A stretch of DNA of 17,163 bases from JAZDKP01 sp043802925 (lineage in GTDB: Bacteria > Fibrobacterota > OXYB2-FULL-49-7 > JAEUSG01). A model generated the notes under the pieces. The model made no database searches, was not told the DNA's origin, and saw only the letters and a list, made by a program, of their open reading frames with translations. A program made the translations under genes and the position numbers. The DNA lies in contig JAZDKP010000039.1 of assembly GCA_043802925.1 (NCBI GenBank), positions 1-17,163 on the forward strand. The letters run 5' to 3'. How positions within the stretch are numbered: the first letter of the stretch is position 1; every line of letters begins with the position of its first letter. Below, piece by piece: positions 1 through 7,667 of the stretch.

Positions 1-37
1 CCGACGCGCCCTTCATTTCAGTGCCCAAGGTGATTTC

Positions 38-781
38 GTGAAGGCCGTGGCCGTCATTCCGGCGCGTTACGCGTCGCAGCGGTTTCCAGGCAAGCCGCTC
101 GCGCGCATTGCCGGAAAGCCCATGATCCAACATGTATACGAACGCGCGTCCCGCGTCCGTGAATTCGCGCGTGTGCTTGTGGCCACGGACGACGCCCGCA
201 TTGCGGACTGCGTGCGCGGTTTCGGCGGGGAATGCGTCATGACTTCGCCCGTACTCGCGTCCGGCACGGACCGCATGTTTGCCGCGCTCCGGGGGATGTC
301 CTATGACTGGGCCTTTAACGTGCAGGGGGACGAGCCGCTCATGGACCCCGCGGTCCTGCGCGCGTTGCTTCGCCGTGCAGCCCGGGCCCAGACGCCCTGC
401 ATCATCACGGCCGCGGATACGCTTCTCCGGCCGCAGGATTTCAACAACCCGAACATCGTGAAGGTGGCGATCTCGGGAGCGGGGCAGGCGCTCTATTTTT
501 CGCGCGCGCCCATCCCTTACCTGGGCCGCGTGGGCCGGGGCGAACCGCACGCCGAACCGCTCCGTCATATCGGACTTTACCTGTTCCATAAAAAGGCGCT
601 CGCCGCGTTTGTCCGCACCCCACCCTCGCTGCTTGAGCGCACGGAAAAGCTTGAACAGCTCCGCGCCTACGAGGCAGGCATTCCCATCGAGGTGGTGCGC
701 ACGCGGTACGCATCCATCAACGTGGACGTTCCTGCGGACATCCGCAGGGTCGAGGCCGCGCTGAAACGGAAAGGGGCCTGA
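38..781 (+). CDS. kdsB: 3-deoxy-manno-octulosonate cytidylyltransferase (CMP-Kdo synthetase)
   Basis: Activates Kdo with CTP to give CMP-Kdo for the inner core of LPS; cytosolic. The 247-residue length is normal for the family. Visible motifs: the N-terminal nucleotide-binding loop PARYASQRFPGKPL (residues 8-21), ATDD (49-52), SGTDR (75-79), the NVQGDEP Mg/CTP motif (94-100), YFSRAPIPY (153-161), RHIGLY (176-181) and RTEKLEQLR (201-209). The start is GTG at 38, preceded by AAGG at 27-30; the frame stays open upstream, but KdsB proteins begin at this point. Seven bases separate it from the ComEA-like gene, so they are probably co-transcribed. The first 33 bases could hold the last codons of an upstream gene (TGA at 31-33), but too little is present to say. 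Confidence 0.96.
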   Translation: MKAVAVIPARYASQRFPGKPLARIAGKPMIQHVYERASRVREFARVLVATDDARIADCVRGFGGECVMTSPVLASGTDRMFAALRGMSYDWAFNVQGDEPLMDPAVLRALLRRAARAQTPCIITAADTLLRPQDFNNPNIVKVAISGAGQALYFSRAPIPYLGRVGRGEPHAEPLRHIGLYLFHKKALAAFVRTPPSLLERTEKLEQLRAYEAGIPIEVVRTRYASINVDVPADIRRVEAALKRKGA

Positions 782-788
782 TTCACGA

Positions 789-1202
789 ATGGGGCCGTTT
801 ACGCGCAACGAAGTCCTGATACTGGCCTTTATGGCCTGCTTTGCCGCGGCCGGCGCGGTATTGGGCCGGCTCCGGGGCCCCGTGGATGCGCCCGTCACGG
901 TCCGCGCATCGGCTTTTCCTGTTCACCATGCGCCTGCGGCAGCGCCCGTGCTCGTGTCCGGAACCGGAACAATTTCCGTGCAAGTCGAGAAGAAACTGGA
1001 AAACGGCGAGGTAAAAATTAATATTAACAGGGCCGGAGTGGAAAACCTGGCGCGTTTAAAGGGCATCGGACCGGCCCTGGCGTCCCGAATCATTGCGTAC
1101 CGCAACACCCATGGCGCGTTCAAGTCGGTCTCCGAACTTCAAAATGTCAAAGGCATCGGACCTAAAAAGATGGTCGCTATCCTTCCATTGATTGAACTGT
1201 AA
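789..1202 (+). CDS. ComEA-like membrane-anchored helix-hairpin-helix DNA-binding protein
   Basis: A 137-residue protein with one N-terminal membrane segment (about residues 8-26), a low-complexity Ala/Pro/Val linker, then a tandem helix-hairpin-helix module that starts at 'KININRA' (76-82). The two hairpins are KGIGPALASRII (91-102) and KGIGPKKMVAIL (121-132). This is the C-terminal architecture of ComEA, the DNA receptor on the periplasmic face of the inner membrane in natural transformation. The SLBB domain found in some ComEA proteins is absent. It sits between kdsB and pilM; pilM begins 4 bases after its stop. Adjacency to pilus genes fits a DNA-uptake role, but HhH proteins of this size also occur without known function. 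Confidence 0.82.
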   Translation: MGPFTRNEVLILAFMACFAAAGAVLGRLRGPVDAPVTVRASAFPVHHAPAAAPVLVSGTGTISVQVEKKLENGEVKININRAGVENLARLKGIGPALASRIIAYRNTHGAFKSVSELQNVKGIGPKKMVAILPLIEL

Positions 1203-1206
1203 ACCT

Positions 1207-2268
1207 ATGGCTTCAAAAAAAGACGAAACCATCCTCGGCATCGACCTGTCGGAGCGCTCCCTCAAGCTCTTCCAGCGGAATGCGCATTCCAATGAGGCCG
1301 ACCTGGTGCACGTGGAGCCCCTGACGCCCTCTGATTTCGAAACCGAGGGTTACCTGACCGGTGTACTCAAACGCCTGCTTTCCATGTATAAGGGACACCT
1401 CCGGGCCCGCACCGTGGTGCTGGGGCTGCCGTCCTATATGACCTTCACCCGCGTCCTCGAGGTCGATCCCGGCCTTGAGGACCTGACCGAACAGATTGGC
1501 TGGGAAATTGAACAGCAGTCCTTTGGCCGGAGCGGCAGCCAGGTCTTTGATTATCTCGAACTGAAAACAACACCGTCTGTGGTACCGCGCGACACCGATG
1601 TGCAGCTCGAACGGCTGACGCGCGAGGCCGAGGACCCGGCCGGCAGCGGGGACGCTTCGGACGAAACGGTCGCCCCTCCCGCGCCCGAAACGCCGGTTTC
1701 CACAGAAAACAGGATGGCCCGCTACCTGGTCACGGCTGTGGAAGAGGCCCGCCTCCGTTTTATTGAAGGTGCGCTTAAAAAGGCACGGTTTGCGCCGTCG
1801 GTGGTCGATCTCGACATCTATGCGCTCATCAATATTTTCGCCCATTCCTATCCCGAAGACACCTCCGAGCCCGTGGCCCTCGTCAACATGGGCACGGACA
1901 CGGCCACGGTCATCCTAACGTTGGACGGGCAGTACATTGACCATGAATGCATCCGTAGCCTTGATTTTATCAGCGGGGGTGGCGCACTGACACACGCCAT
2001 CGGCCGTGTCGAGGCCGCGGTCCGCGATCAGGCCCTGCAGCAGAACACGCTCCTCAAAAAAATCATGATCTGCGGTGAAATGCTGGCCGACCCGCATATG
2101 CGCGAGACCCTTGTTCCGGCTTTCAACTTTACGGTGGAGGTCCTGGACCCCCTTAAGAAAATCAGGGTGGCTTCCGAAATCGCCAAGCAGATCACGCACA
2201 TTTCACCCGCGCTGGCCGTGGCCGCGGGGCTGACCCTCCGTGCCCAGGGGGAGGAGGGCGGCGCATGA
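1207..2268 (+). CDS. pilM: PilM-like type IV pilus (or type II secretion) actin-fold assembly protein
   Basis: A cytosolic actin-fold protein expected to bind the N-terminus of PilN and link the pilus platform to the motor. The phosphate-1 style loop GIDLSERSLK lies near residues 11-20, a 'VLGLPSYMTFTRVLEV' segment at about 71-86, and the second subdomain has 'VDLDIYALINIF' and 'ALVNMGTDTATVILTLDG', all PilM-like. I chose ATG 1207 (353 residues) over an in-frame upstream ATG at 1192, which lies inside the preceding gene and adds only five residues. Residues about 120-168 are an acidic, Pro/Ala/Thr-rich insert that looks disordered and is unusual for the family. The stop overlaps the next start (ATGA at 2265-2268), so translation is probably coupled to the PilN gene. 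Confidence 0.85.
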   Translation: MASKKDETILGIDLSERSLKLFQRNAHSNEADLVHVEPLTPSDFETEGYLTGVLKRLLSMYKGHLRARTVVLGLPSYMTFTRVLEVDPGLEDLTEQIGWEIEQQSFGRSGSQVFDYLELKTTPSVVPRDTDVQLERLTREAEDPAGSGDASDETVAPPAPETPVSTENRMARYLVTAVEEARLRFIEGALKKARFAPSVVDLDIYALINIFAHSYPEDTSEPVALVNMGTDTATVILTLDGQYIDHECIRSLDFISGGGALTHAIGRVEAAVRDQALQQNTLLKKIMICGEMLADPHMRETLVPAFNFTVEVLDPLKKIRVASEIAKQITHISPALAVAAGLTLRAQGEEGGA

Positions 2269-3191
2269 TACGCATCAACCTCCTCAGCCCCCGGTCCCTG
2301 TCCCGCCGCAAGCGCCTGCCCGTGGTTTCGTTCCATCTGCCCGTCAAAAAGATACTGCTGCTTCTGGTGCTCCTGACGGCCGGTTACGCGGCCTGGACCG
2401 TCACGCGCTATGTTCGTTCGCAGAAGCCCGCGGTCATCATGGCCCCCCACCGCGAGGTGACCGTCAAGGAGACCACGACGCCGTTTGACGTGGTCGAGGA
2501 CATCGTGGAGGACATCCATGGCGGCCGGTTCAAGGTCCGGATGCTGAACCGCCTTTCCTCGCCGGCGCACCTTTCTGTCAATGAAAAAAAACTTTACGAG
2601 CGCTTTTTCATCAAGAACACCTTTGACCTGTTCAACGCCTCGGTCCGCTCCGGCATGGGATTCAACACCATCACACTCGACAACATCGGCAACTTTTTTA
2701 TTTACGGGACCACCCCCTCCGAGACCGAGGCCCGCGAATTCCAGTCCGAGCTTAAGCGGGCCGACGGCATCCTGCAGGCGGACGAACTTGATTTCAAGAA
2801 AAAGTTCATGGAGGCCAAAACCAGCTTTGCGCTCAAGGGATTCCTCAATTATAACATCCTCGAGCAGTTTTACGACGACGACTCCTGGAAGCGCGAAGAG
2901 TCCTACCGCGAGAGCAAGGAGGCGGTGCTCTACGACATGACGCAGCTGGGCAAGGCGTACGGCCTCCAGTTTACCCGGGCCGCGGAATGGGGCAGCTTTG
3001 ATGTGTACGGAGTGGCCCGGCGCCACACTGTCCGCCTCCAACTCACGGCCACCTATGCGGGCTTCATGAAGTGGCTCTCCGCACTGTACGAGCGGAACTT
3101 CCAAATCGGCTATTCCAAGGTCAACCTGACCTCTATCGGCGGCCAAAAAATACTGATCGCCATTGAATGCTACGTGTACGCCAAAAACTAG
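2265..3191 (+). CDS. pilN: PilN-like pilus assembly protein with a probable PilO-like second half
   Basis: The N-terminus MIRINLL is the conserved PilN segment that docks on PilM. A single membrane helix follows (about residues 28-47), then a long periplasmic part. At 308 residues it is clearly longer than a usual PilN (about 180-200). The region around 'MGFNTITLDNIGNFFIYGTT' looks like the PilN periplasmic fold. The C-terminal stretch with 'VRLQLTATYAGFMKWLSALY' and 'QKILIAIECYVY' resembles the ferredoxin-like domain of PilO/GspM. No separate pilO, pilP or pilQ follows; the next gene is rsmD. I infer a condensed PilN-PilO protein. A GspL/GspM-like secretion role is an alternative. Confidence 0.72.
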   Translation: MIRINLLSPRSLSRRKRLPVVSFHLPVKKILLLLVLLTAGYAAWTVTRYVRSQKPAVIMAPHREVTVKETTTPFDVVEDIVEDIHGGRFKVRMLNRLSSPAHLSVNEKKLYERFFIKNTFDLFNASVRSGMGFNTITLDNIGNFFIYGTTPSETEAREFQSELKRADGILQADELDFKKKFMEAKTSFALKGFLNYNILEQFYDDDSWKREESYRESKEAVLYDMTQLGKAYGLQFTRAAEWGSFDVYGVARRHTVRLQLTATYAGFMKWLSALYERNFQIGYSKVNLTSIGGQKILIAIECYVYAKN

Positions 3192-3202
3192 GACAAGGAC
3201 TT

Positions 3203-3745
3203 ATGACGCTCAAACTTTCCGGAGGCCTTTTCAAGGGGCGGCCCATTGCCACGGACCCCGGCCACGATTTTCGGCCCACCACGGACCGCCACCGCCAGAT
3301 GATTTTCAATATCCTGGGGAAAAGCGTCCAGGGCATCCGCTTTCTTGACGCGTATGCCGGGAGCGGCGCCATGGGTCTCGAGGCCGTGAGCCGCGGCGTT
3401 TCGTACGCGGTCTTCATCGAAAACTTTCCGCCCGCGGTCCAGCGACTCACCGAAAGCATCCAGTCATTCGGAATCGAACGGCTCTGCCGGGTCATTACCG
3501 GCGACGCTGCGGTTCCTGAAACACTCGGGCTCAATGCCGCCTCCTTCGACGTTATCTACCTCGACCCGCCCTACGAAAACTATCCCATCCCGGGACTCGC
3601 CGGGTATGCGGAACTGCTCGAATCGGGCGGCCTGTTCATTGCCGAGCACAGCAGCCGGAACGTCTTTGAAGCCGTGCCGGGCCTCGAATTTGACGAACGT
3701 CGCAAGAGCGGGGACTCGGCCTTCAGTTTCTTCCGAAAGCCCTGA
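3203..3745 (+). CDS. rsmD: 16S rRNA (guanine966-N2)-methyltransferase
   Basis: Methylates N2 of G966 in 16S rRNA using S-adenosylmethionine. Family signatures: 'RPTTDRHRQMIFNIL' (residues 25-39), SAM-binding motif I 'FLDAYAGSGAMGLEAVSRG' (47-65) and the catalytic DPPY (121-124). The 180-residue length is typical. I place the start at ATG 3203, preceded by AAGGA at 3195-3199 and 11 bases after the PilN stop. A longer in-frame start at 3167 lies inside pilN and adds 12 non-conserved residues. The rsmD-coaD order is a common bacterial pairing, which supports both calls. Confidence 0.94.
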   Translation: MTLKLSGGLFKGRPIATDPGHDFRPTTDRHRQMIFNILGKSVQGIRFLDAYAGSGAMGLEAVSRGVSYAVFIENFPPAVQRLTESIQSFGIERLCRVITGDAAVPETLGLNAASFDVIYLDPPYENYPIPGLAGYAELLESGGLFIAEHSSRNVFEAVPGLEFDERRKSGDSAFSFFRKP

Positions 3746-3747
3746 TA

Positions 3748-3777
3748 TTGAACCCGCCCCCTGCAACGATGTATTTT
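3748..3777 (+). promoter_or_regulatory. Candidate promoter for coaD, placed for a leaderless start
   Basis: TTGAAC (3748-3753), an 18-base spacer and TATTTT (3772-3777) resemble a sigma-70 promoter. The -10 box ends 7 bases before the coaD ATG at 3785, so transcription would begin at or next to the start codon. No Shine-Dalgarno-like purine run precedes the ATG. Moderate to low confidence, since short AT boxes are common. Confidence 0.4.
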
Positions 3778-3784
3778 TAGTCCC

Positions 3785-4270
3785 ATGCCACGGCACGTTA
3801 TTTATCCCGGTACCTTTGACCCGGTGACCCACGGCCACCTCGACATCCTGCAGCGCGCGCTCCGTCTTTTTCCGCGCATCGAAATGGTCATTGCCGAAAA
3901 CCCGCAGAAAAAGTCCCTGTTCACGCTCGAAGAGCGCGAGCGGCTCATCCGCCGCAGTGTGGCCCGGTTCAAGGGCGTCCGCGTCACCGTGTGCCGCGGC
4001 CTGCTGGTCGACTACGTCAACCGGACCGACACGGCGGTGCTCGTGCGCGGCCTTCGAGCGGTCTCTGATTTTGAGTACGAGATGCAGATGGCGCTCACCA
4101 ACCGAAAGCTCCGACCCAACATCGAAACCATTTTCCTCATGCCCAACGAAAAGTTCATTTTCCTCAGTTCCTCGCTGGTTCGCGACATCGTCCGGTTCAA
4201 GGGCAATGTCGACCAGTTTGTCCCCACGGTGGTGGCACGGGCCCTCAAGGCCAAGTACCGGCAGGGGTGA
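3785..4270 (+). CDS. coaD: Pantetheine-phosphate adenylyltransferase
   Basis: Transfers AMP from ATP to 4'-phosphopantetheine, giving dephospho-CoA, the penultimate step of CoA synthesis. The 161-residue length is standard. The nucleotidyltransferase TxGH-type motif is seen in YPGTFDPVTHGH (residues 7-18, with Thr10 and His18). RGLRAVSDFEYE (88-99) and SSSLVRD (128-134) are family hallmarks. It is separated from rsmD by 39 bases that may hold its own promoter, and no ribosome-binding site is visible before the ATG. The rhomboid gene starts within a few bases of its stop. Confidence 0.97.
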   Translation: MPRHVIYPGTFDPVTHGHLDILQRALRLFPRIEMVIAENPQKKSLFTLEERERLIRRSVARFKGVRVTVCRGLLVDYVNRTDTAVLVRGLRAVSDFEYEMQMALTNRKLRPNIETIFLMPNEKFIFLSSSLVRDIVRFKGNVDQFVPTVVARALKAKYRQG

Positions 4271-4272
4271 GC

Positions 4273-5091
4273 ATGGACCTCCCGTATTCCGGGGAACACC
4301 GGCGCCTGCCCGGCTATCTCCTCATTATCCTTGCCTGCACGGCCCTGGCCGTGGTACAGACGCTGCTGAATCTTGTGCACATCGAAGCCCTGCCGGGTGG
4401 CGAGTTCCTGTCTGTCTTTCTGTCGCTTTCCCCGGTCCATGATCCCTCCATCGTCTACCGCCTCTTCACCTACGCGTTCGTGCATGACGGTATGCTCCAC
4501 CTTATCTTCAATATGGTGGCCCTGCTCTTCCTGGGCCGGGCACTCGAGGAGGAGATGGGCAAGGTGCTTTTTCTCCGCCTCTACTGCGCTTTCGTGCTCT
4601 TTTGCGGGTTGTTCACGGCGCTTCATTCCTATCTGTACCCTTTCAGTACAGGCGCTCCGGTGGTGGGAGCCTCGGGAGCAATCGCGGCACTGCTCTTCCT
4701 GTTCTGGCGCAAAAACCCGGATGCGTCCATTCTGGTTTTTTTTGTGCTGCCCATGCCTGTCCGGTATTTCATGGTTGCGGTCATTGCCTTTGACTTTATT
4801 GGAACGCTCTTTCCCATTCGCACCGGAATAGCCCATGCCACGCACCTCGGCGGCTACCTTGTGGGCTACCTTTACCTGTATCAGCTTCCCCGTTTTCAAC
4901 TTTGGAACGAGGGCAGGCATACCGTCAAACGTGAAATGAAAGCGCGTGCAGCCGTGGAAACAGAGCTGGTCAAAAGCCGGTACTATGAGGACCAGATAGA
5001 CCCTATTCTGAAAAAGATTTCAGAGCAGGGGATGGGGGCGTTAAGCGATTTCGAAAGGCATATATTGAAGAAGGCGGGAAAGCTGAAATGA
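4273..5091 (+). CDS. Rhomboid-family intramembrane serine protease
   Basis: A polytopic membrane protease of 272 residues. Catalytic features: the serine motif GASGA (Ser134 counting from ATG 4273), HATHLGG in a later helix (His191 as the likely dyad partner) and 'HLIFNM' in the second core helix, which supplies the oxyanion-site residues. About six hydrophobic segments are seen. The C-terminal tail after the last helix is charged and ends with 'ILKKISEQGMGALSDFERHILKKA', a soluble extension common in bacterial rhomboids. I prefer ATG 4273 because AGGGG at 4263-4267 is well spaced for it; a GTG at 4267 overlapping the coaD stop is the alternative. The stop overlaps the rdgB start (ATGA 5088-5091). 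Substrates cannot be inferred. Confidence 0.92.
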   Translation: MDLPYSGEHRRLPGYLLIILACTALAVVQTLLNLVHIEALPGGEFLSVFLSLSPVHDPSIVYRLFTYAFVHDGMLHLIFNMVALLFLGRALEEEMGKVLFLRLYCAFVLFCGLFTALHSYLYPFSTGAPVVGASGAIAALLFLFWRKNPDASILVFFVLPMPVRYFMVAVIAFDFIGTLFPIRTGIAHATHLGGYLVGYLYLYQLPRFQLWNEGRHTVKREMKARAAVETELVKSRYYEDQIDPILKKISEQGMGALSDFERHILKKAGKLK

Positions 5092-5681
5092 AGAAACTGG
5101 ACAAAATTATGCTGGCGACTAACAATAAGCATAAGATATCTGAAATCAAAGAGATATTAAGCGGACTTGATGTTACGCTTTTGCCGCTTTCAACCTATCC
5201 GGAAGTGCCGGAAGTGATTGAAGACCAGCCGACATTTGAAGGCAATGCGCTGAAAAAAGCATGGGAGATTTCGCTCCACACCGGTCTTTCCGCGCTGGCT
5301 GACGATTCCGGTCTTGAGGTCGATGTATTAAACGGTGAACCGGGAGTGCGGTCGGCCCGTTACAGCGGCGGTAATGCTGAAGACAACAACCGGCTCCTTC
5401 TGAAAAACCTGGAGGGGGTGCCGGCTGAAAAACGGACGGCCCGTTTTCGTTGTGTGGTTGCCCTTGTTGTTCCGGACCAGCCGCCCATCATTGCCGAAGG
5501 CCGGGTCGAGGGCCGCATCGGTCTTGCGGCAAGGGGAGAAGGGGGCTTTGGCTATGATCCGCTATTCATCCCCAAAGGGCAGACGCGCACTTTCGCGGAA
5601 ATGGAGGGGACGGAAAAGAACGGCATCAGCCACCGCGGCAAGGCACTTACCCTGCTTCGGTCAAAGATGGGTTGTGTGTGA
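5088..5681 (+). CDS. rdgB: XTP/dITP diphosphatase (Ham1/RdgB family)
   Basis: Hydrolyses non-canonical purine triphosphates (dITP, XTP, ITP) to monophosphates plus pyrophosphate, keeping deaminated bases out of nucleic acids. The 197-residue length is typical. Motifs: TNNKHK (11-16), DDSGLEVD with the catalytic acidic residues (72-79), GEPGVRSARYSGG (83-95), GFGYDPLF (153-160) and SHRGKAL (181-187). It overlaps the rhomboid gene by 4 bases, so it is the last member of this run. Its first 100 bases are noticeably more AT-rich than the preceding genes. Confidence 0.96.
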   Translation: MKKLDKIMLATNNKHKISEIKEILSGLDVTLLPLSTYPEVPEVIEDQPTFEGNALKKAWEISLHTGLSALADDSGLEVDVLNGEPGVRSARYSGGNAEDNNRLLLKNLEGVPAEKRTARFRCVVALVVPDQPPIIAEGRVEGRIGLAARGEGGFGYDPLFIPKGQTRTFAEMEGTEKNGISHRGKALTLLRSKMGCV

Positions 5682-5688
5682 AGCGCGT

Positions 5689-5718
5689 TTGCCTTTCCCT
5701 TTTTCACAATATTATCTT
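5689..5718 (+). promoter_or_regulatory. Candidate tRNA promoter
   Basis: TTGCCT (5689-5694) and TATCTT (5713-5718), 18 bases apart, lie just upstream of the tRNA-Arg acceptor stem; TATTAT at 5710-5715 is an overlapping alternative -10. This is the only AT-rich stretch between rdgB and the tRNA. Transcription would start around 5725. Confidence 0.4.
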
Positions 5719-5729
5719 TATCCGTTCCC

Positions 5730-5803
5730 GTGGGTGTAGCTCAAATGGATAGAGTGACGGCCTCCGAAGCCGTAGGTTGAAGGTTCAATTCCTTTCACCC
5801 ACG
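5730..5803 (+). tRNA. tRNA-Arg (anticodon CCG)
   Basis: A complete cloverleaf can be drawn. The acceptor stem is GTGGGTG (5730-5736) with CACCCAC (5796-5802), and the discriminator is G5803. The D stem is GCTC/GAGT. The anticodon stem is ACGGC/GCCGT with loop CTCCGAA (5762-5768), giving anticodon CCG at 5764-5766, which decodes CGG. The variable loop is AGGTT, and the T stem GAAGG/CCTTT carries the TTCAATT loop. Only CA follows the discriminator, so CCA is not fully encoded and would be added enzymatically. A run of seven T follows at 5806-5812. Confidence 0.97.
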
Positions 5804-5823
5804 CATTTTTTTCCAGGTTCCTA

Positions 5824-6522
5824 ATGAAAAACATCCAACAACTGACCGATTCCTTGAAAACCGACCTTGCGTTTTTCCACCCGCATGTCATTTCTTCGGC
5901 CTTTTTATACGGTGCGGGAGCGGACACCGCGGATGCCCCTGCCGGACTCCCGGTGCGCGCGGGCCTTGTTTTCACGGACCCGTCGCCTTCCGCCATCCGG
6001 CCGTTTCTGCCGATGGTTAAAAAATACCGCAAGCAGGTCGTCTTTCCTTTTGCGCTTTCGCAGCGTTTTCTCCAGGAGTCCCTCGACACCTTTCCGCTCG
6101 AAATCCTCGAGTTCCAATCGGACTGCCGCCCCCTCTTGGGCGAAAACCCGTTAACCGGTCTCGCGCCCGATGCGCGGAACATCCGCCTCCAGTGCGAGCG
6201 TGAGCTCAAGGGCAAGGGCATGCACCTTCGTTCCGCCCTTTTTCACCGTACCCGTGACAGTGAACTGCGCGAACTCATCCACCGGTCATCCGGCGACTTT
6301 CACCGTATTTACCTCGGTATCCTAACACTGAAAGGCGCCCCCATTGCGCTGTCCCCTGTGCAGGCGGCCGGCCGTGTCGCGGAATTGTGCGGCCTCCCGG
6401 ACGACACGCTCGTTCACGTGGCCCGCAATGATGTCCCCCAAAAGCAGGTATACGATTTCTTTGTCCGTTACCTTGCGCAAATTGATAAACTTACATCCCT
6501 GGTCGATGGAGGTCTTTTATGA
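5824..6522 (+). CDS. Nucleotidyltransferase-like conserved hypothetical protein
   Basis: A 232-residue soluble protein. The layout resembles a conserved family with a degenerate nucleotidyltransferase fold: an N-terminal LYGAG (28-32) where active enzymes have a GS motif, a beta-strand 'LPVRAGLVFTD' (42-52), then 'SLDTFPLEILEFQ' (86-98) and the best-conserved helix 'RLQCERELKGKGMHLR' (121-136), followed by an alpha-helical domain. The normal GS...DxD catalytic pattern is not intact, so catalysis is doubtful. The start lies 20 bases after the tRNA, with only a weak AGG ahead of it. Its stop overlaps the lemA ATG (ATGA 6519-6522). Assignment rests on remembered family patterns; function unknown. 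Confidence 0.72.
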   Translation: MKNIQQLTDSLKTDLAFFHPHVISSAFLYGAGADTADAPAGLPVRAGLVFTDPSPSAIRPFLPMVKKYRKQVVFPFALSQRFLQESLDTFPLEILEFQSDCRPLLGENPLTGLAPDARNIRLQCERELKGKGMHLRSALFHRTRDSELRELIHRSSGDFHRIYLGILTLKGAPIALSPVQAAGRVAELCGLPDDTLVHVARNDVPQKQVYDFFVRYLAQIDKLTSLVDGGLL

Positions 6523-7127
6523 AAACATGGGTCAAAGTCCTGATTGCCGTTGTGGCCGTCCTGTTCCTGCTGGGCCTGTTTGTGGTCAGCCGTGTCATTG
6601 GAATCAACAACCGGATCGTCACGCTCGACATGGGCGTCAAGTCCGCCTGGGGGGATGTGCAGAACGTCTACCAGCGCCGCGCGGACCTCATCCCCAATCT
6701 TGTTGAAACTGTCAAGGGCTACGCTGCGCACGAATCCGGCACCTTTGAGGCCGTTACCGAGGCGCGCGCCAAGCTGGGCGGCGTCATCAACCTGCCGCCC
6801 GACGCGGTGAACAACCCCGCGCTTATGCAAAAGTACCGCGACGCGCAGGCGTCCCTCGGCTCCGCGCTCCAGCGGCTCATGGTGGTCTCCGAAAACTACC
6901 CGCAGCTCAAGGCCAACGAGAACTTCCTATCGCTGCAGGCCCAACTGGAGGGTACGGAAAACCGCATTGCGGTTGCGCGGCGGGACTACAATGGGGCGGT
7001 GAAGGAATACAATACCTTCATTGCGCTTTTCCCCAACAGCATTATCGCGGGTTTTAAGCGGGTGAAAAATGCGGAATTCTACGCGGCGGATGCGGCTGCT
7101 GCGATTGCGCCCAAAGTGAAATTCTAA
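6519..7127 (+). CDS. lemA: LemA family protein
   Basis: A 202-residue protein with one N-terminal membrane helix (about residues 4-24) and a helical-bundle domain. The family signature is the stretch from W44 through 'RRADLIPNLVETVKGYA' (53-69), followed by a long coiled region and 'YNGAVKEYNTFIALFPNSIIA' near the end. LemA proteins are anchored in the cytoplasmic membrane; their biochemical role is not settled. The gene is translationally coupled to the upstream hypothetical gene. No TPM-domain partner, often found beside lemA, is seen here; the next gene is convergent. Confidence 0.92.
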   Translation: MKTWVKVLIAVVAVLFLLGLFVVSRVIGINNRIVTLDMGVKSAWGDVQNVYQRRADLIPNLVETVKGYAAHESGTFEAVTEARAKLGGVINLPPDAVNNPALMQKYRDAQASLGSALQRLMVVSENYPQLKANENFLSLQAQLEGTENRIAVARRDYNGAVKEYNTFIALFPNSIIAGFKRVKNAEFYAADAAAAIAPKVKF

Positions 7128-7132
7128 CGCAG

Positions 7133-7624
7133 CTATTTCTTGCCTTCGGAACCCGGGCGGTACATGCCGTGCTGCTCTTCGGATTTTTCGCGGTCGACGT
7201 TCTGCTCAATCTGGTCCGCAAAGCTTTTGTCGAGTTTGATGGGCTTGAAGTTGGGGTCGGTCATGTCGAGGATGTAAACGGCCTGCGGATTATCCAACCA
7301 GCCCTGCACGTTGGCGTCTTCGAACACGTAGTTGGCGACCTTTTTCGTCTTTTTGTCGAGCGGGGCCACAAAACGCTTGTCGACCCAGCCGACCTTGCCG
7401 TTTGAAAGCTGGACCTTGTACACATCCTTGTCGCTTTCAATGACCTCCATGTATTCGTCCTGTTTGGCTGAATAAATTGGCTTTTCGTACAACTGGCGAA
7501 CCTTGTTCTGGTAGACCTTGACATCGTCGGTTTTGGCAAGTACGGTCTCCTTGGCGGCCATGCAGAATGCGGCAGCCATCAGAATTCCCGCGAGAGTCCA
7601 GCGGATTATTTTTTGTGTTTTCAT
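7133..7624 (-). CDS. Secreted bacterial SH3-like domain protein
   Basis: A 163-residue protein with a Sec signal peptide (basic start, hydrophobic residues 9-23, cleavage likely near AA-KE). An SH3b-type domain follows (about 28-88): 'VLAKTDDVKVYQNK' opens it and 'GKVGWVDKRFV' (76-86) is the typical closing strand. The remaining tail is charged and ends in a Glu/Lys-rich, probably disordered stretch. SH3b domains usually bind cell-wall peptides or mediate extracytoplasmic contacts, so a periplasmic location is inferred. It converges on lemA with 5 bases between stops and diverges from the 7811 gene. A GGGGCGA element before the ATG is a weak ribosome-binding site. Confidence 0.75.
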   Translation of the reverse strand: MKTQKIIRWTLAGILMAAAFCMAAKETVLAKTDDVKVYQNKVRQLYEKPIYSAKQDEYMEVIESDKDVYKVQLSNGKVGWVDKRFVAPLDKKTKKVANYVFEDANVQGWLDNPQAVYILDMTDPNFKPIKLDKSFADQIEQNVDREKSEEQHGMYRPGSEGKK

Positions 7625-7667
7625 GGTCGCCCCGTGAATAATTTACGGATTCTCTTTGATTATAAAT

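Noticed and set aside
1213..1845. Minus-strand open frame opposite pilM
   Set aside because: No domain pattern and fully antisense to a conserved gene.
2028..3146. Long minus-strand open frame (372 codons) opposite pilM/pilN
   Set aside because: It is antisense to well-recognised PilM/PilN coding sequence, has a low-complexity composition and no family motif. Long antisense frames are expected at this GC content.
4012..4920. Minus-strand open frame (302 codons) opposite coaD and the rhomboid gene
   Set aside because: Antisense to two firm genes. The translation is rich in charged low-complexity text typical of complement frames.
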